NCBI GenBank assembly: GCA_033717875.1
Contig: JADDKJ010000012.1
Coordinates: 1-64,000, forward strand
Source of the DNA: SBBG01 sp033717875
GTDB lineage: Bacteria > Pseudomonadota > Gammaproteobacteria > Ga0077554 > Ga007554
Reading direction: 5' to 3'
DNA length: 64,000 nt
The notes below the pieces were generated by a model, which saw only the letters and a list, made by a program, of their open reading frames with translations, searched no databases and was not told the DNA's origin. Made by a program: the position numbers and the translations under genes. This document shows, piece after piece, positions 43,400 to 52,594 of this stretch (the stretch's first letter is position 1; every line of letters starts with the position of its first letter).

Positions 43400-44833
43400 T
43401 CAGCGGGCCGCATCCACGGTCTCGACGCGCCCCGCGAAACGGATGACCGGGAAATGCCGCTGTAGCGCCTTGCTGTGGAAATCCCGCATCAACACCCCCT
43501 CGCTGTAGCGAATGCGTGCGCCGACGGCGAATTCCCCTCTGGCAACCGCCAGCCATTCTTCGCCGTCCGGTATCGCTACGCGCAAATAGGTATACATCGC
43601 TGTATCGATCACTTCGGCGATGGCGCCCTCACGGGGCAAGGTCACGGCGGTCTGCGGCGGGGATGGTTCGCGGCCAGCTTTGGCCTGACTCACCTCGCCC
43701 CGGAAGCCGATGTTGCCTGCCTCGTCGAACGTGGCGTAGCTCACGGTGTTGTAATAACCGGCGGAATTTGTCCCGCCCAGCAGATAGATCCAGTCCTTGT
43801 AGACCACCACGCCGAAATCGGCGAGGGGAGAGGGCAGCGCGGTGGTCGCCTGCCAGGCTTGCGGTTCGCCACCGTCGCCAAGCCGGCCCTTTTCGATGCT
43901 ATCGGTAAAGACAAGATTGCTGATGCCGCCCAGGGCATAGAGATAACCGCCGTGCGCGGCGGCCGACAGCCCATAGCGCCCGGTCGCCAGCCCATAGCGC
44001 CCGGTCGCCAGCCCATAGCGCCCGGTCGCCAGCGGCGGCGCGGACCGCCATTGCAGCGGCGCGCCGCCAGCGAATGCCGCCCACTCCACTTCTGTCTGGG
44101 CCGTCCCTTGGCTCTGGGCATGGCCGCCGATCAGATAGGCGGCGCTGTCCGACTGCGCGACGGCATGGACATAGCGCGGCATGGTGAGGGTGTTGGGTTC
44201 CAGCGTCCATTTTCCGAGACGGCCGTCCGGCAGGATCGCGGCGCGCTCCACCGAGTCGAGCAACACGCCGCTAAAGCCCCCCACGGCATAGAGGTAGCCA
44301 TTAGACACCACCAGTCTGGCGCAGCGGCGCGGATAGTTGAGCGTCTGCTTTTCCTTTTGCCACGGACCAAGGCGGCCATCGGGCAGAATGCGCGCCCGCT
44401 CCACCGAGCGCAGCAGGTTGCTGCCGTTCGGGCCGTTGCCGCCGCCCACCGCATAGACAAAACCGTTGTAAACCACCGCCGAGAAAAAGCCCCGCGCCTC
44501 GCGCATCGGCGCGGCGGGACGCCACGCGGCAAGCGCGCCGTCGGCCTGGATACGCGAGTATTCCGCCGACGACAGAAAACGCCGGCCATCAATACCGCCG
44601 ATGATGTAGAGCATGCCATTTGCCTCCACCGCCGCCGCGCCGGCGCGGGCAGTGGTGAGCGGGGCGGTATCCTGCCAGCCGGCGATCCAGGAGGGTTGGG
44701 CGTCAGCCCGTGAGATGAAAAATACCAGCAGCGCCAATGCCTGTCCCGCTCGGAACAGGTTGCTTTTAAGGGCGCCTCTATAAATCCGCTGAAGCCGCGA
44801 TGGCGGCGTTGAAAACAGGCTCAAAATGCTCAT
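43400..44833 (-). CDS. secreted kelch-repeat protein with a C-terminal OB-like domain; N-terminus MITE-derived
   Basis: 477 residues from ATG 44833. The first 22 residues come from the MITE at 44766-44913; a normal signal peptide follows (NLFRAGQALALLVFFISRADA). The body is a kelch beta-propeller (repeats such as MLYIIGGIDG, FVYAVGGGNG, YLYAVGGFSG, WIYLLGGTNS). The last 85 residues (VIDTAMYTYLRVAIPDGEEW, then MRDFHSKALQRHFPVIRF) match a small OB-like domain common in periplasmic proteins. Three tandem ATGRYGL heptads lie in the propeller. Before the MITE, its ATG at 44920 overlapped the yyaL stop. Function unknown. Confidence 0.75.
   Translation of the reverse strand: MSILSLFSTPPSRLQRIYRGALKSNLFRAGQALALLVFFISRADAQPSWIAGWQDTAPLTTARAGAAAVEANGMLYIIGGIDGRRFLSSAEYSRIQADGALAAWRPAAPMREARGFFSAVVYNGFVYAVGGGNGPNGSNLLRSVERARILPDGRLGPWQKEKQTLNYPRRCARLVVSNGYLYAVGGFSGVLLDSVERAAILPDGRLGKWTLEPNTLTMPRYVHAVAQSDSAAYLIGGHAQSQGTAQTEVEWAAFAGGAPLQWRSAPPLATGRYGLATGRYGLATGRYGLSAAAHGGYLYALGGISNLVFTDSIEKGRLGDGGEPQAWQATTALPSPLADFGVVVYKDWIYLLGGTNSAGYYNTVSYATFDEAGNIGFRGEVSQAKAGREPSPPQTAVTLPREGAIAEVIDTAMYTYLRVAIPDGEEWLAVARGEFAVGARIRYSEGVLMRDFHSKALQRHFPVIRFAGRVETVDAAR
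43967..44029 (-). repeat. three perfect tandem 21-bp units inside the kelch gene
   Basis: The unit begins CAGCCCATAGCGCCC on the plus strand and encodes ATGRYGL on the minus strand. The copies are identical, so the expansion is recent and in frame, adding 14 residues to one propeller blade. Confidence 0.9.
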
Positions 44834-44913
44834 GTACTACGTGTACACTCCGCTTTTTCGCCTGTTTTCGCCTTGCCCTCGCGGCTTGATCGAATTTATA
44901 GAGGTGCCCTTAA
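44766..44913. mobile_element. 148-bp TTAA-bounded palindromic MITE at the yyaL/kelch junction
   Basis: Both ends are TTAAGGGC(G/A)CCTCTATAAAT in opposite orientation, and the whole element is one imperfect inverted repeat centred on ATGTACTACGTGTACA. TTAA is the probable 4-bp target duplication: 44766-44769 and 44910-44913. The right-hand TTAA contains the yyaL stop. Net insertion is 144 bp, a multiple of three. Confidence 0.85.
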
Positions 44914-46973
44914 CGCTCATTCACCAGCGCCCTTTCCAACGCTTCCCGCGTCGCAAGCGGGGCACCGCATGATAGTCCTTCACAGACATACGCGACCACG
45001 CCCGCTGCGGAACCGCGCTGCGCCAGCACGCCCGGCAGATCGGCGGCGTCGGCGGGAATGGCCAGGGTGATGCGACGTGGCGCGTAATCGTTGCCGCACA
45101 ACGTCTGCCAAGCGGGCAGATCGGCGGACGGGCCGCGCAGGGTAATGGTCTGCGGCGGATAGAGATATTCCTCCAGCGCCAGCAGCAGGGCGTTGTGCGC
45201 ATAGGGTATCTGCGTCACGGCCGGCCAGGCGGCCGTGAGGGTGCGCGCGGCGGCATCGAGGTAACGCGGTTCGCCCAGCAGATGGCCGAGCCGCCCCAGC
45301 ACGTGAGCGGCGATGCCGTTGCCCGATGGCAGCGCGTCGTCGCCCAGCGGCTTGGGGCGGTGGATGAGCCGCTCGTGGTCGTCGGCGGTGAAGAAAAAGC
45401 CGCCACGCTCCTTGTCTTCGAAATGCGTCAGCACGGCTTCGGCCAGCGCCACGGCGAACGACAGATCGCCATCGCGCCAGCGCGCCTGGAGCAGTTCGAG
45501 GATGCCGTCGATGAGAAACACGTAGTCATCGAGATAGGCGGCGAGTGTGCTACGGCCATCCTTGTGGCTGGCGAGCAAGCGGCCGTCGCGCCACAGATGG
45601 GCGCGAATGAAATCCAGCGCCCGCTGCGCCGAAGCAAGGTACTCGGGCCGTCCGAGATGGCGGCCCGCCGTGGCCATGCCCTTGATCATCAGGCCGTTCC
45701 AGGCGGTGAGGATTTTTTCATCGCGGCCGGGACGAATGCGCTGCTTGCGCGCCGCGAACAACTTGGCGCGCGCGGCATCGAGCAGGGTATTGATCCGCGT
45801 CTCGCTCATCGAAAATTCGCTGGCCAACGCGGCGATGTCCTGCCGCACATGCAAATGCCACTGCCCCTCGAAGTTGGCGGGCTGGTCGAGACCATAACGG
45901 CGGGCGAACGCGGTGTATTCCTCATCACTCAGCAGCGCCCGCACCTCCTGCTGATCCCAGACGTAGAACTTGCCTTCGTGGCCTTCGGAGTCGGCGTCCA
46001 GCGTCGAATAATAGCCGCCCTCGAGCGACTGCATCTCACGCATCACCCAGGCGGCGGTTTCCTCGGCGACCTGCTTGAACAGCGGATCACGCGTCGCCAG
46101 CCATGCCTCGCTGTAAAGCGCCAGCAGCGGGCCGTTGTCATAAAGCATCTTTTCGAAGTGCGGGATCATCCACCACTCATCCACCGAGTAACGGCAAAAA
46201 CCGCCGCCGAGCTGGTCGTACAAACCGCCTTCCGCCATGCGGGCAAGCGTGACACAGGCCATCGACAACGCCTTGTCGTCCACCCGGCCGGTGGCGGCCC
46301 AATGGCGCAGCAGGCGCTCGATGTGGGTGGGATGGGGAAACTTCGGCGCGCGGCCAAAGCCGCCGTGCTGCGTGTCGAAGCTTTGTTCGAGCTGGCGACG
46401 GGCGATGTCGAGCGGCGCGGCGTTGACGCCCTCCGCCACGCCGCCCGAGGATGTCATTTCCTCCAGCGCGCGCACCAGGGCGCTGTTCTGCTGTCTGATG
46501 TCATCACGGTTTTCATGATAGAAGGCTTCGACGCGGCGCAGCAGATCCTTGAAGCCCGGCAGGCCATGGCGCGGCGTCACGGGAAAATAAGTGCCGCCGA
46601 AAAACGGCGCTTGATCGTCCGGTGTGAGAATCATGGTGAGCGGCCAGCCGCCGCTGCGCTGGGCGAGCAACTGATGCGCGGTCTGGTAGATTTTGTCGAG
46701 ATCGGGCCGCTCTTCGCGGTCCACCTTGATGTTGACGAACAATGCGTTCATCACCGCGGCGGTCTCGTCGTCTTCGAACGACTCGTGCGCCATGACATGA
46801 CACCAGTGGCAGGCCGAATAACCGATCGACAGCAGAATCGGTTTATCCTCGTGCCGGGCCTTGTCCAGGGCCTCTTCGCCCCACGGGTACCACTGCACCG
46901 GATTGTGCGCGTGTTGCAGCAGGTACGGACTGGTTTCGCCGATCAGATGGTTGGTGTACGGAACCGTTTCCAT
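44910..46973 (-). CDS. YyaL/DUF255 thioredoxin-domain protein
   Basis: 687 residues. An N-terminal thioredoxin-like DUF255 domain opens with SPYLLQHAHNPVQWYPWGEE and has the CxxC-type site SACHWCHVM (about residue 56). A long (alpha/alpha)6-barrel follows, with KFPHPTHIERLL, MIPHFEKMLYDNGPLL and GRDEKILTAWNGLMIKG. Relatives include human SPATA20; their function is unsettled. ATG 46973 is chosen; GTG 46991, overlapping the HerA-gene stop (GTGA), is an alternative. The stop codon lies inside the TTAA of the adjacent MITE. Confidence 0.85.
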   Translation of the reverse strand: METVPYTNHLIGETSPYLLQHAHNPVQWYPWGEEALDKARHEDKPILLSIGYSACHWCHVMAHESFEDDETAAVMNALFVNIKVDREERPDLDKIYQTAHQLLAQRSGGWPLTMILTPDDQAPFFGGTYFPVTPRHGLPGFKDLLRRVEAFYHENRDDIRQQNSALVRALEEMTSSGGVAEGVNAAPLDIARRQLEQSFDTQHGGFGRAPKFPHPTHIERLLRHWAATGRVDDKALSMACVTLARMAEGGLYDQLGGGFCRYSVDEWWMIPHFEKMLYDNGPLLALYSEAWLATRDPLFKQVAEETAAWVMREMQSLEGGYYSTLDADSEGHEGKFYVWDQQEVRALLSDEEYTAFARRYGLDQPANFEGQWHLHVRQDIAALASEFSMSETRINTLLDAARAKLFAARKQRIRPGRDEKILTAWNGLMIKGMATAGRHLGRPEYLASAQRALDFIRAHLWRDGRLLASHKDGRSTLAAYLDDYVFLIDGILELLQARWRDGDLSFAVALAEAVLTHFEDKERGGFFFTADDHERLIHRPKPLGDDALPSGNGIAAHVLGRLGHLLGEPRYLDAAARTLTAAWPAVTQIPYAHNALLLALEEYLYPPQTITLRGPSADLPAWQTLCGNDYAPRRITLAIPADAADLPGVLAQRGSAAGVVAYVCEGLSCGAPLATREALERALVNER

Positions 46974-46987
46974 GCCCCCGGAGAGCG

Positions 46988-48481
46988 TCACCGCCGTCCG
47001 CCCCCCAGCAGCGAACCCAGCACCCCGCGCAGGATCTGCCGGCCCAACTGGCTGCCGACCGCGCGCGCCGCGCTCTTGGCCATGGCTTCCATCGCGGTTT
47101 CGCGCTGACGGCCAGCCTTGGGCCGGGGCGCTTCCTCCAAGGCTTCCTCGGCAGAGACAACCGCTCCCTTGCGCCCGCGCGCGGGTGGCTCGGCGGCCGT
47201 CGCTTCGGCGGCGCGTCCCTTGAGGATTTCATAGGCCGACTCGCGGTCCACCATCTTTTCATAGTGGCCATAAATCGGCGATTGCTGGATGATCGCCTGG
47301 CGCTGCTGCGCGGTGACCGGGCCAATCTGGCTGCGCGGCGGGCACATCAGGGCGCGCTGCACCACACCCGGCCGGCCGCTTTCGTCGAGCAGCGACACCA
47401 GCGCCTCGCCCACGCCCAGTTCGGTGATGACGCTGGCGACATCCAGATCGGGATTGGCGCGGAAGGTCTCGGCCGCGGCGCGCACCGCTTTCTGGTCGCG
47501 CGGCGTGAAGGCGCGCAGCGCGTGCTGCACACGGTTACCGAGCTGACCGAGAATCTTGTCGGGAATGTCGAGCGGATTCTGGCTGACGAAGTACACGCCC
47601 ACACCCTTGGAGCGGATCAGCCGCACCACCTGCTCGACCTTTTCCAGCAACGCCGGCGGGGCGTCGCTGAACAGCAGATGCGCCTCGTCGAAAAAGAACA
47701 CCAGCTTGGGCTTGTCGCGGTCGCCGACCTCGGGCAGTTGCTCGAACAGCTCGGCGAGCAGCCACAGCAGGAAGGTGGCGTAGAGCTTGGGCGAGCCCAT
47801 CAGCTTGTCGGCGGCGAGGATGTTGACCACGCCCCGCCCCTGGTCGCCGGTCTGCATCAGATCGTCGAGATTGAGCGCCGGCTCGCCGAAAAATTTCTCC
47901 CCTCCCTGCGTTTCCAGTGTCAGCAGCGCACGCTGGATGGCGCCGATACTGGCGGCGGAGATGGTGCCGTATTCGGTGGTGAAATCCTTGGCGTTGTCGC
48001 CGACGAACTGCAACATGGCGCGCAGATCCTTGAGATCGAGCAGCAGCAGGCCCCGGTCATCGGCGATCTTGAACGCCAGATTGAGCACTCCTTCCTGCGT
48101 ATCATTGAGGTTGAGCAAACGGGCCAGCAGCAGCGGTCCCATGTCCGAAACCGTGGTGCGCACGGGATGCCCCTGCTCGCCAAACACGTCCCAGAACGCC
48201 ACCGGACAACCGGCGAAGGAAAAATCTTCCAACCCGAGCACCTGGACGCGCTCACGCACCTTGGGGTTTTCCACACCCGGCTGACCGATGCCGGACAGAT
48301 CGCCCTTCACGTCGGCCATGAACACCGGCACGCCGATGCGGCTGAACCCTTCCGCCAGCCCTTGCAGCGTGATGGTTTTGCCGGTGCCCGTCGCCCCCGC
48401 GATCAGACCGTGGCGGTTGGCCATTTTGGGCAAGAGATAGAGGGGTTGAGCCCCTTTGCCGATCAACATGGGTTCTGTCAT
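46988..48481 (-). CDS. HerA-like ATPase (DUF853)
   Basis: 497 residues of the DUF853/HerA-like FtsK-superfamily ATPases. Walker A GATGTGKT lies near residue 30, VFMADVKGDLSG follows, and the Walker B region is LVFFFDEAHLLF. A later VYFVSQNPLDIPDKILGQLG carries the sensor residues. The C-terminal 80 residues are an Ala/Arg-rich linker plus a Gly-rich tail. Cellular role unclear; HerA relatives act in DNA processing. The downstream yyaL start overlaps or nearly abuts its stop. Confidence 0.85.
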   Translation of the reverse strand: MTEPMLIGKGAQPLYLLPKMANRHGLIAGATGTGKTITLQGLAEGFSRIGVPVFMADVKGDLSGIGQPGVENPKVRERVQVLGLEDFSFAGCPVAFWDVFGEQGHPVRTTVSDMGPLLLARLLNLNDTQEGVLNLAFKIADDRGLLLLDLKDLRAMLQFVGDNAKDFTTEYGTISAASIGAIQRALLTLETQGGEKFFGEPALNLDDLMQTGDQGRGVVNILAADKLMGSPKLYATFLLWLLAELFEQLPEVGDRDKPKLVFFFDEAHLLFSDAPPALLEKVEQVVRLIRSKGVGVYFVSQNPLDIPDKILGQLGNRVQHALRAFTPRDQKAVRAAAETFRANPDLDVASVITELGVGEALVSLLDESGRPGVVQRALMCPPRSQIGPVTAQQRQAIIQQSPIYGHYEKMVDRESAYEILKGRAAEATAAEPPARGRKGAVVSAEEALEEAPRPKAGRQRETAMEAMAKSAARAVGSQLGRQILRGVLGSLLGGGRR

Positions 48482-48893
48482 GGAATATCTCCTCGGATAA
48501 GGTCAGGCTCCTGCTTTTCCAGCCTGGTTTGTCAATATGTTACTTGGAACGCCGATTTAACAACTTTTCTATGCAAATGACGCTAAGCCATTATCTGCCT
48601 TCAAGTTTGCTGGTTATGCACAAAAGCTGTGGATAACTTTGTGGAAGAAACGGGATCAACCCTTCTAAAGCCGCGTCTTCACAGGCTTTGTGACAAATTG
48701 ATGACGATTCACTCATCAAATAAAAACACTTAATAATCAATAAATTAAAGTTTATAAGCATTTTCTGCGCGATGCCCTGTCATTTTCGGCCTGATACTTC
48801 TTGCCACCGAGTCCCGACTGTGTATAACGCACTTAGCCTGGGTCTAAAACGAAGAAATTTTTCGCCTTTTCGCCCCCAACTCCCTTGACACAG
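48482..48893. other. 412-bp AT-rich intergenic region with three DnaA-box matches
   Basis: Matches to TTATNCACA lie at 48614-48622 (plus, TTATGCACA), 48628-48636 (minus, TTATCCACA) and 48819-48827 (minus, TTATACACA). A 50-bp A/T-rich stretch (about 48717-48770) separates the second and third. The gap also has to hold the herA-like promoter and the hemJ 3' end. No dnaA, gidA or parAB is in view. This could be a replication-related site or a DnaA-controlled promoter. Confidence 0.4.
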
Positions 48894-49316
48894 CTAAAAA
48901 GGCTTAACGACAACGAGAATCACTATCGCCACCAATAACACCACGGAAATCTCGTTGAACCAGCGGTAAAAGACATGGCTGCGGCGGTTGCGGTCGTGCC
49001 GGAAATCGAGCATCAGTTTGCCACAATAGACATAATAAGCCACCAGCACCGCCACCAGCAGGAGTTTGGCGTGCAGCCAGCCGCTGCGGGAATAGGCTTC
49101 CCAGGCATAATCGACGAGCATCCAGACGCCCAGCGCGATGGTCAGCACCGCCCAGGGCAGCACGAAAAAAAACAGTTTGCGCTCCATGATCTTCAGCCGC
49201 TCGCTGGTCGCGGCATCGCTGATCTGGGCGTGGTGAACGAACAACCGCGGCAGATAAAAGATGCCGGCGAACCACGACACCATGAATATGATGTGAAACG
49301 CCTTGACCCAGAGCAT
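48894..49316 (-). CDS. hemJ: HemJ-type protoporphyrinogen oxidase (CopD-like membrane protein)
   Basis: 140 residues with four membrane segments. Typical features are the N-terminal LWVKAFHIIFMVSWFAGIFY, the LPRLFVHH motif with conserved His, and MERKLFFFVLPWAVLTIALG. HemJ oxidises protoporphyrinogen IX in haem synthesis. Start at ATG 49316; the longer upstream reading is not credible. Confidence 0.85.
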   Translation of the reverse strand: MLWVKAFHIIFMVSWFAGIFYLPRLFVHHAQISDAATSERLKIMERKLFFFVLPWAVLTIALGVWMLVDYAWEAYSRSGWLHAKLLLVAVLVAYYVYCGKLMLDFRHDRNRRSHVFYRWFNEISVVLLVAIVILVVVKPF

Positions 49317-49509
49317 GAAGCAACCCTTCCCAGTGATGGCGGACAATATAACACGCGACCGGCTTGCGGGCTTATGCGCATGCGCCGCCGGTAAAAAATT
49401 TATCAAAAATTGACAACCGGTCAGCCAAGAATTGGTTAAAGTCCAAGCATGTTCAGGCCGATGATAATCAAGGTTCCGGGCGAAAACAGTAATCCAGAGA
49501 GAGATAGAC

Positions 49510-49962
49510 ATGTCCTCCTGCCAGTATCGGTGTGACAAAAGCAAAAAAGCACGGCTTGCCGCCTTGTGTTTTTCTCTTGCTCTTTTGCCTTTGATGCCGC
49601 GCGCCGATGAGACCGTCCCTGACATCATCCCCGGCATTGTCACCGTGGATGCGGAAAAGCTCATCGAGTTGGCCAATGGCGATGATCTCGTCATCGTCGA
49701 TTCGCGCCTGCCTGTCGATCATCGCCGGGGATATATCGAAGGCTCGATCAGCCTGCCGGACACCGCCACCGATTGCGATTCGCTGGCGGCCGCCGCGCCA
49801 CGCAGCACCAGCCCGATCCTGTTTTATTGCAATGGCCCCAAATGCCCGCGCAGCGCGCGGGCGGCGAGCATCGCGCAAGCTTGTGGCTACCGCAAGGTGT
49901 TCTGGTTCCGCGGCGGACTTGAGGAATGGAAGAAGAAAAAGTATCCCTACATAAAGAAATAA
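49510..49962 (+). CDS. periplasmic rhodanese-like protein
   Basis: 150 residues. A basic N-terminus and hydrophobic core form a signal peptide (about 1-32), then one rhodanese domain (DDLVIVDSRLPVDHRRGYIE). The active loop is CNGPKCPRS, a six-residue loop after Cys as in sulfurtransferases. Likely handles sulfane sulfur or acts in periplasmic signalling. It lies 18 bp before the GGDEF-EAL gene on the same strand, so the two probably form an operon. Confidence 0.8.
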   Translation: MSSCQYRCDKSKKARLAALCFSLALLPLMPRADETVPDIIPGIVTVDAEKLIELANGDDLVIVDSRLPVDHRRGYIEGSISLPDTATDCDSLAAAAPRSTSPILFYCNGPKCPRSARAASIAQACGYRKVFWFRGGLEEWKKKKYPYIKK

Positions 49963-49980
49963 ACCTGACGAAAGACCCTC

Positions 49981-52413
49981 ATGCGTTTTCTCCGCCCATC
50001 GCTGCGCACCCTCACCACCTTGCTCCTGGTGGCGCTGAGCGTGGCATTGTTGCTGCTGAGCGGAGAAATCTATCGCCGCCTGGCCTACGACAACCAGCGG
50101 CAGGCGCTCGAAGCGTTCGTCCAATACAGGGCCACCGAATTCTTGCGGGATCTGGAAGAGCAAACGCGCGACATCGGTCTTGCCATCCAGGCGGACCCGG
50201 CTTTTCGCAACGCATTCACGCAACGCGATATGAATAACCTGAGCTTCGAGCTCGATAACCAGTTCCATCAATATCAAGTCACCTCGGGACTGGTGAAGCT
50301 TGCCCATCTTTATGTTTACGACATGAATCTTTCCGTCATCGCGCAGGACTCGATGCAAGCCGCGGATGGCCATGGCGACAGGATCCTGTGTGAAAACCTG
50401 CCGCGTCAGGCACGCCCGCGCACCGGCACGGCGCGCTTGCAGACCATCGGTGAACTCTGCGATACCGGAGGCCGGCCTTACTATGCGGCGATCGTCCCCA
50501 TCGGTGGACTGAAGCCGACAGGATATATCCAGGCCGTCACCGATCCATCGCAAATACTGAACTCTATCGCCGATGCGCTGCAAATGCCGGTCAGAATCAC
50601 TCTGCCCGGCGGACATCAAATCCATACCTCGGAAGACTGGCGTGACCAGAGCATCGCACAAGACAGACTGATTGCCGGCTACACGCTGAAAACCGCCAAC
50701 GGAAAGGAGGTGCTCACCATCTCGGCGATGAGCGACATCAGCGAGTTCAACCAGAACCTTGCCTACGCGCGCAATCTGGCGGCGGGCGTGGGTGGAGCGG
50801 CGACGCTGCTGGCGGTGCTGATTGCCCTGTTTCTGCTGCGGAAGACCACGTTGGAGCCGATCAACTCGCTCACCCGCCAATTACGCAACATCAGGCAGAA
50901 TCGTAAACACCTTGGCGAACAGGTGGAGGCGCATGGCGACGCCGAGGTGAGGGAGCTGGCCAATGTGTTCAACGATATGGGTGGGGAGTTGAACAAACTC
51001 TATCACACGCTGGAAGACATGGCTTATACCGATTCCTTGACCGGCCTGCCCAATCGCGCGCGGTTTCGCGACCTGTTGCAGCAGATCATTCAGACGAACA
51101 CATCGCACCAGGGACGCTTTGGCCTGATCCTGCTGGATCTCGACGGCTTCAAGGAGATCAACGACACGCTGGGCCATCAGATCGGCGACGTACTGCTGCA
51201 ACAAGTCACCGAACGCCTGAAAAAAACCCTCCAACCGCTGAACGCCGTCTGCCTGCTTGACCTTGAAGACGGATCGCCGGACGCGCTGCTTGCGCATGGC
51301 CCGCAAATCGCGCGCCTGGGCGGCGACGAATTCGGCATTCTCCTGCCCACGCTGACCAATGGACAAGAGGCCATGGCCGTGGCGCATGAAATCAATGAAA
51401 CGCTACAGATACCTTTCGTCGTCGAGGGTAACTCCGTCGCCATTGGCGGCAGCATGGGCATTACCCTCTTCCCGGATCATGGCGGCGATAGCGAGACCAT
51501 GTTGCGGCGTGCGGATATCGCGATGTACCTCGCCAAAAATACCCGCAATGCCTATGCCGTATACGATCCCGCGCTTGACCAGAGCAACATCGGTCAACTG
51601 ATGCTGCGCGCCGAATTGCGCAATGCGCTCGACGGCGGCGGCGGACTGGTATTGCACTACCAACCCAAGCTGCACCTCAAGAGCGGACACGTTCTTGGCG
51701 TCGAGGCGCTGATCCGCTGGCTGCACCCGCAACGCGGATTCCTGCCTCCCGACCAATTCCTGCCTTTGGCGGAACGCAGCAACCTGATGGGCGCGCTGAC
51801 GCAATGGGTGCTGGTCGAGGCGCTGCGTCAGCACGCCGCATGGCGGCAGGCCGGACTGAACCTCAAAGTGGCGATCAACCTGTCGCCGCGCGCGCTATAC
51901 GATCTGCGTCTGCCCGACCAGATAGCGCACCACCTCAAGACCTTTCGTCTGCCGCCTTCCGTCCTGGAGCTGGAAATCACCGAGGACGCCATCATGGTCG
52001 ATCCTATGCGCGCCACGGAGATCATGGCGCGCCTCAACGCCATGAGAATCAGGCTCGCCATCGACGATTTCGGCACCGGCTATTCGTCGCTGTCCTACCT
52101 GAAACGTTTACCCGTCGACGAGATAAAGATCGACAAATCCTTCGTCATGGAGATGGAGCAATCGCGCAGCGACGCCGCCATCGTCCGTGCCACCATCGAC
52201 CTGGCGCGTAATCTTGGTTTGAATGTCGTTGCCGAAGGCGTCGAAGACGAGGAAACATTGAGGGCGCTGACGGAGCTGGGTTGCGATACGATTCAGGGTT
52301 TCCATATCAGCCGCCCGCTGGCTGGTGATGCAATGCAACAATGGCTTCACAACTCGCCGTTCGCTCCTCAGGAACGAAGGGTGGTGCAGAGTATCGCCAT
52401 GACGAGCGCTTAA
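49981..52413 (+). CDS. membrane-bound GGDEF-EAL cyclic-di-GMP protein
   Basis: 810 residues. TM1 (about 12-30), a periplasmic Cache/CHASE-like sensor (about 31-255) and TM2 (about 262-283). A HAMP domain (about 283-335) leads to GGDEF (about 345-520, with GGDEF intact) and EAL (about 535-790, EALIRW intact, later DDFGTGYSSLSYLKRLP). Both catalytic sites look competent. No RxxD inhibitory site precedes GGDEF. The upstream rhodanese may feed its sensor; that is inference. The TAA stop is part of the TTAA bordering the MITE downstream. Confidence 0.88.
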   Translation: MRFLRPSLRTLTTLLLVALSVALLLLSGEIYRRLAYDNQRQALEAFVQYRATEFLRDLEEQTRDIGLAIQADPAFRNAFTQRDMNNLSFELDNQFHQYQVTSGLVKLAHLYVYDMNLSVIAQDSMQAADGHGDRILCENLPRQARPRTGTARLQTIGELCDTGGRPYYAAIVPIGGLKPTGYIQAVTDPSQILNSIADALQMPVRITLPGGHQIHTSEDWRDQSIAQDRLIAGYTLKTANGKEVLTISAMSDISEFNQNLAYARNLAAGVGGAATLLAVLIALFLLRKTTLEPINSLTRQLRNIRQNRKHLGEQVEAHGDAEVRELANVFNDMGGELNKLYHTLEDMAYTDSLTGLPNRARFRDLLQQIIQTNTSHQGRFGLILLDLDGFKEINDTLGHQIGDVLLQQVTERLKKTLQPLNAVCLLDLEDGSPDALLAHGPQIARLGGDEFGILLPTLTNGQEAMAVAHEINETLQIPFVVEGNSVAIGGSMGITLFPDHGGDSETMLRRADIAMYLAKNTRNAYAVYDPALDQSNIGQLMLRAELRNALDGGGGLVLHYQPKLHLKSGHVLGVEALIRWLHPQRGFLPPDQFLPLAERSNLMGALTQWVLVEALRQHAAWRQAGLNLKVAINLSPRALYDLRLPDQIAHHLKTFRLPPSVLELEITEDAIMVDPMRATEIMARLNAMRIRLAIDDFGTGYSSLSYLKRLPVDEIKIDKSFVMEMEQSRSDAAIVRATIDLARNLGLNVVAEGVEDEETLRALTELGCDTIQGFHISRPLAGDAMQQWLHNSPFAPQERRVVQSIAMTSA

Positions 52414-52594
52414 CTCGGATATTTCACCATGGATCGTCGCGAGAGCGCCTAAGGTGTTGAAGATTCGTGGCGTGCGGAGCTTTTGGTGCCGAAGGCATAG
52501 TTGACACTATGTCGAGGCGGCAAAAGCGAGTACGCCGCGAAGATTCGATGCATTAGGCGTCCGCAGTAGATTCATGGTGAAATATCCGGGTTAA
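52410..52594. mobile_element. 185-bp TTAA-bounded palindromic MITE between convergent stop codons
   Basis: The terminal inverted repeats are 26 bp with two mismatches, starting TTAAC(T/C)CGGATATTTCACC. The two arms pair imperfectly along most of the element, with a central ATAGT/ACTAT dyad near 52498-52513. The left TTAA holds the GGDEF-EAL stop and the right TTAA holds the YgjP-like stop. Without the element, both genes would end on one shared TTAA. Confidence 0.85.

Noticed and set aside
43967..44029. CRISPR-like array
   Set aside because: The units are contiguous 21-bp in-frame coding repeats with no spacers. No repeat-spacer pattern exists anywhere in the window.
45195..47108. 637-codon plus-strand reading opposite the YyaL-like gene
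   Set aside because: Shadow of a well-conserved gene on the other strand; composition rich in Arg, Gly, Val and Leu with no domain.
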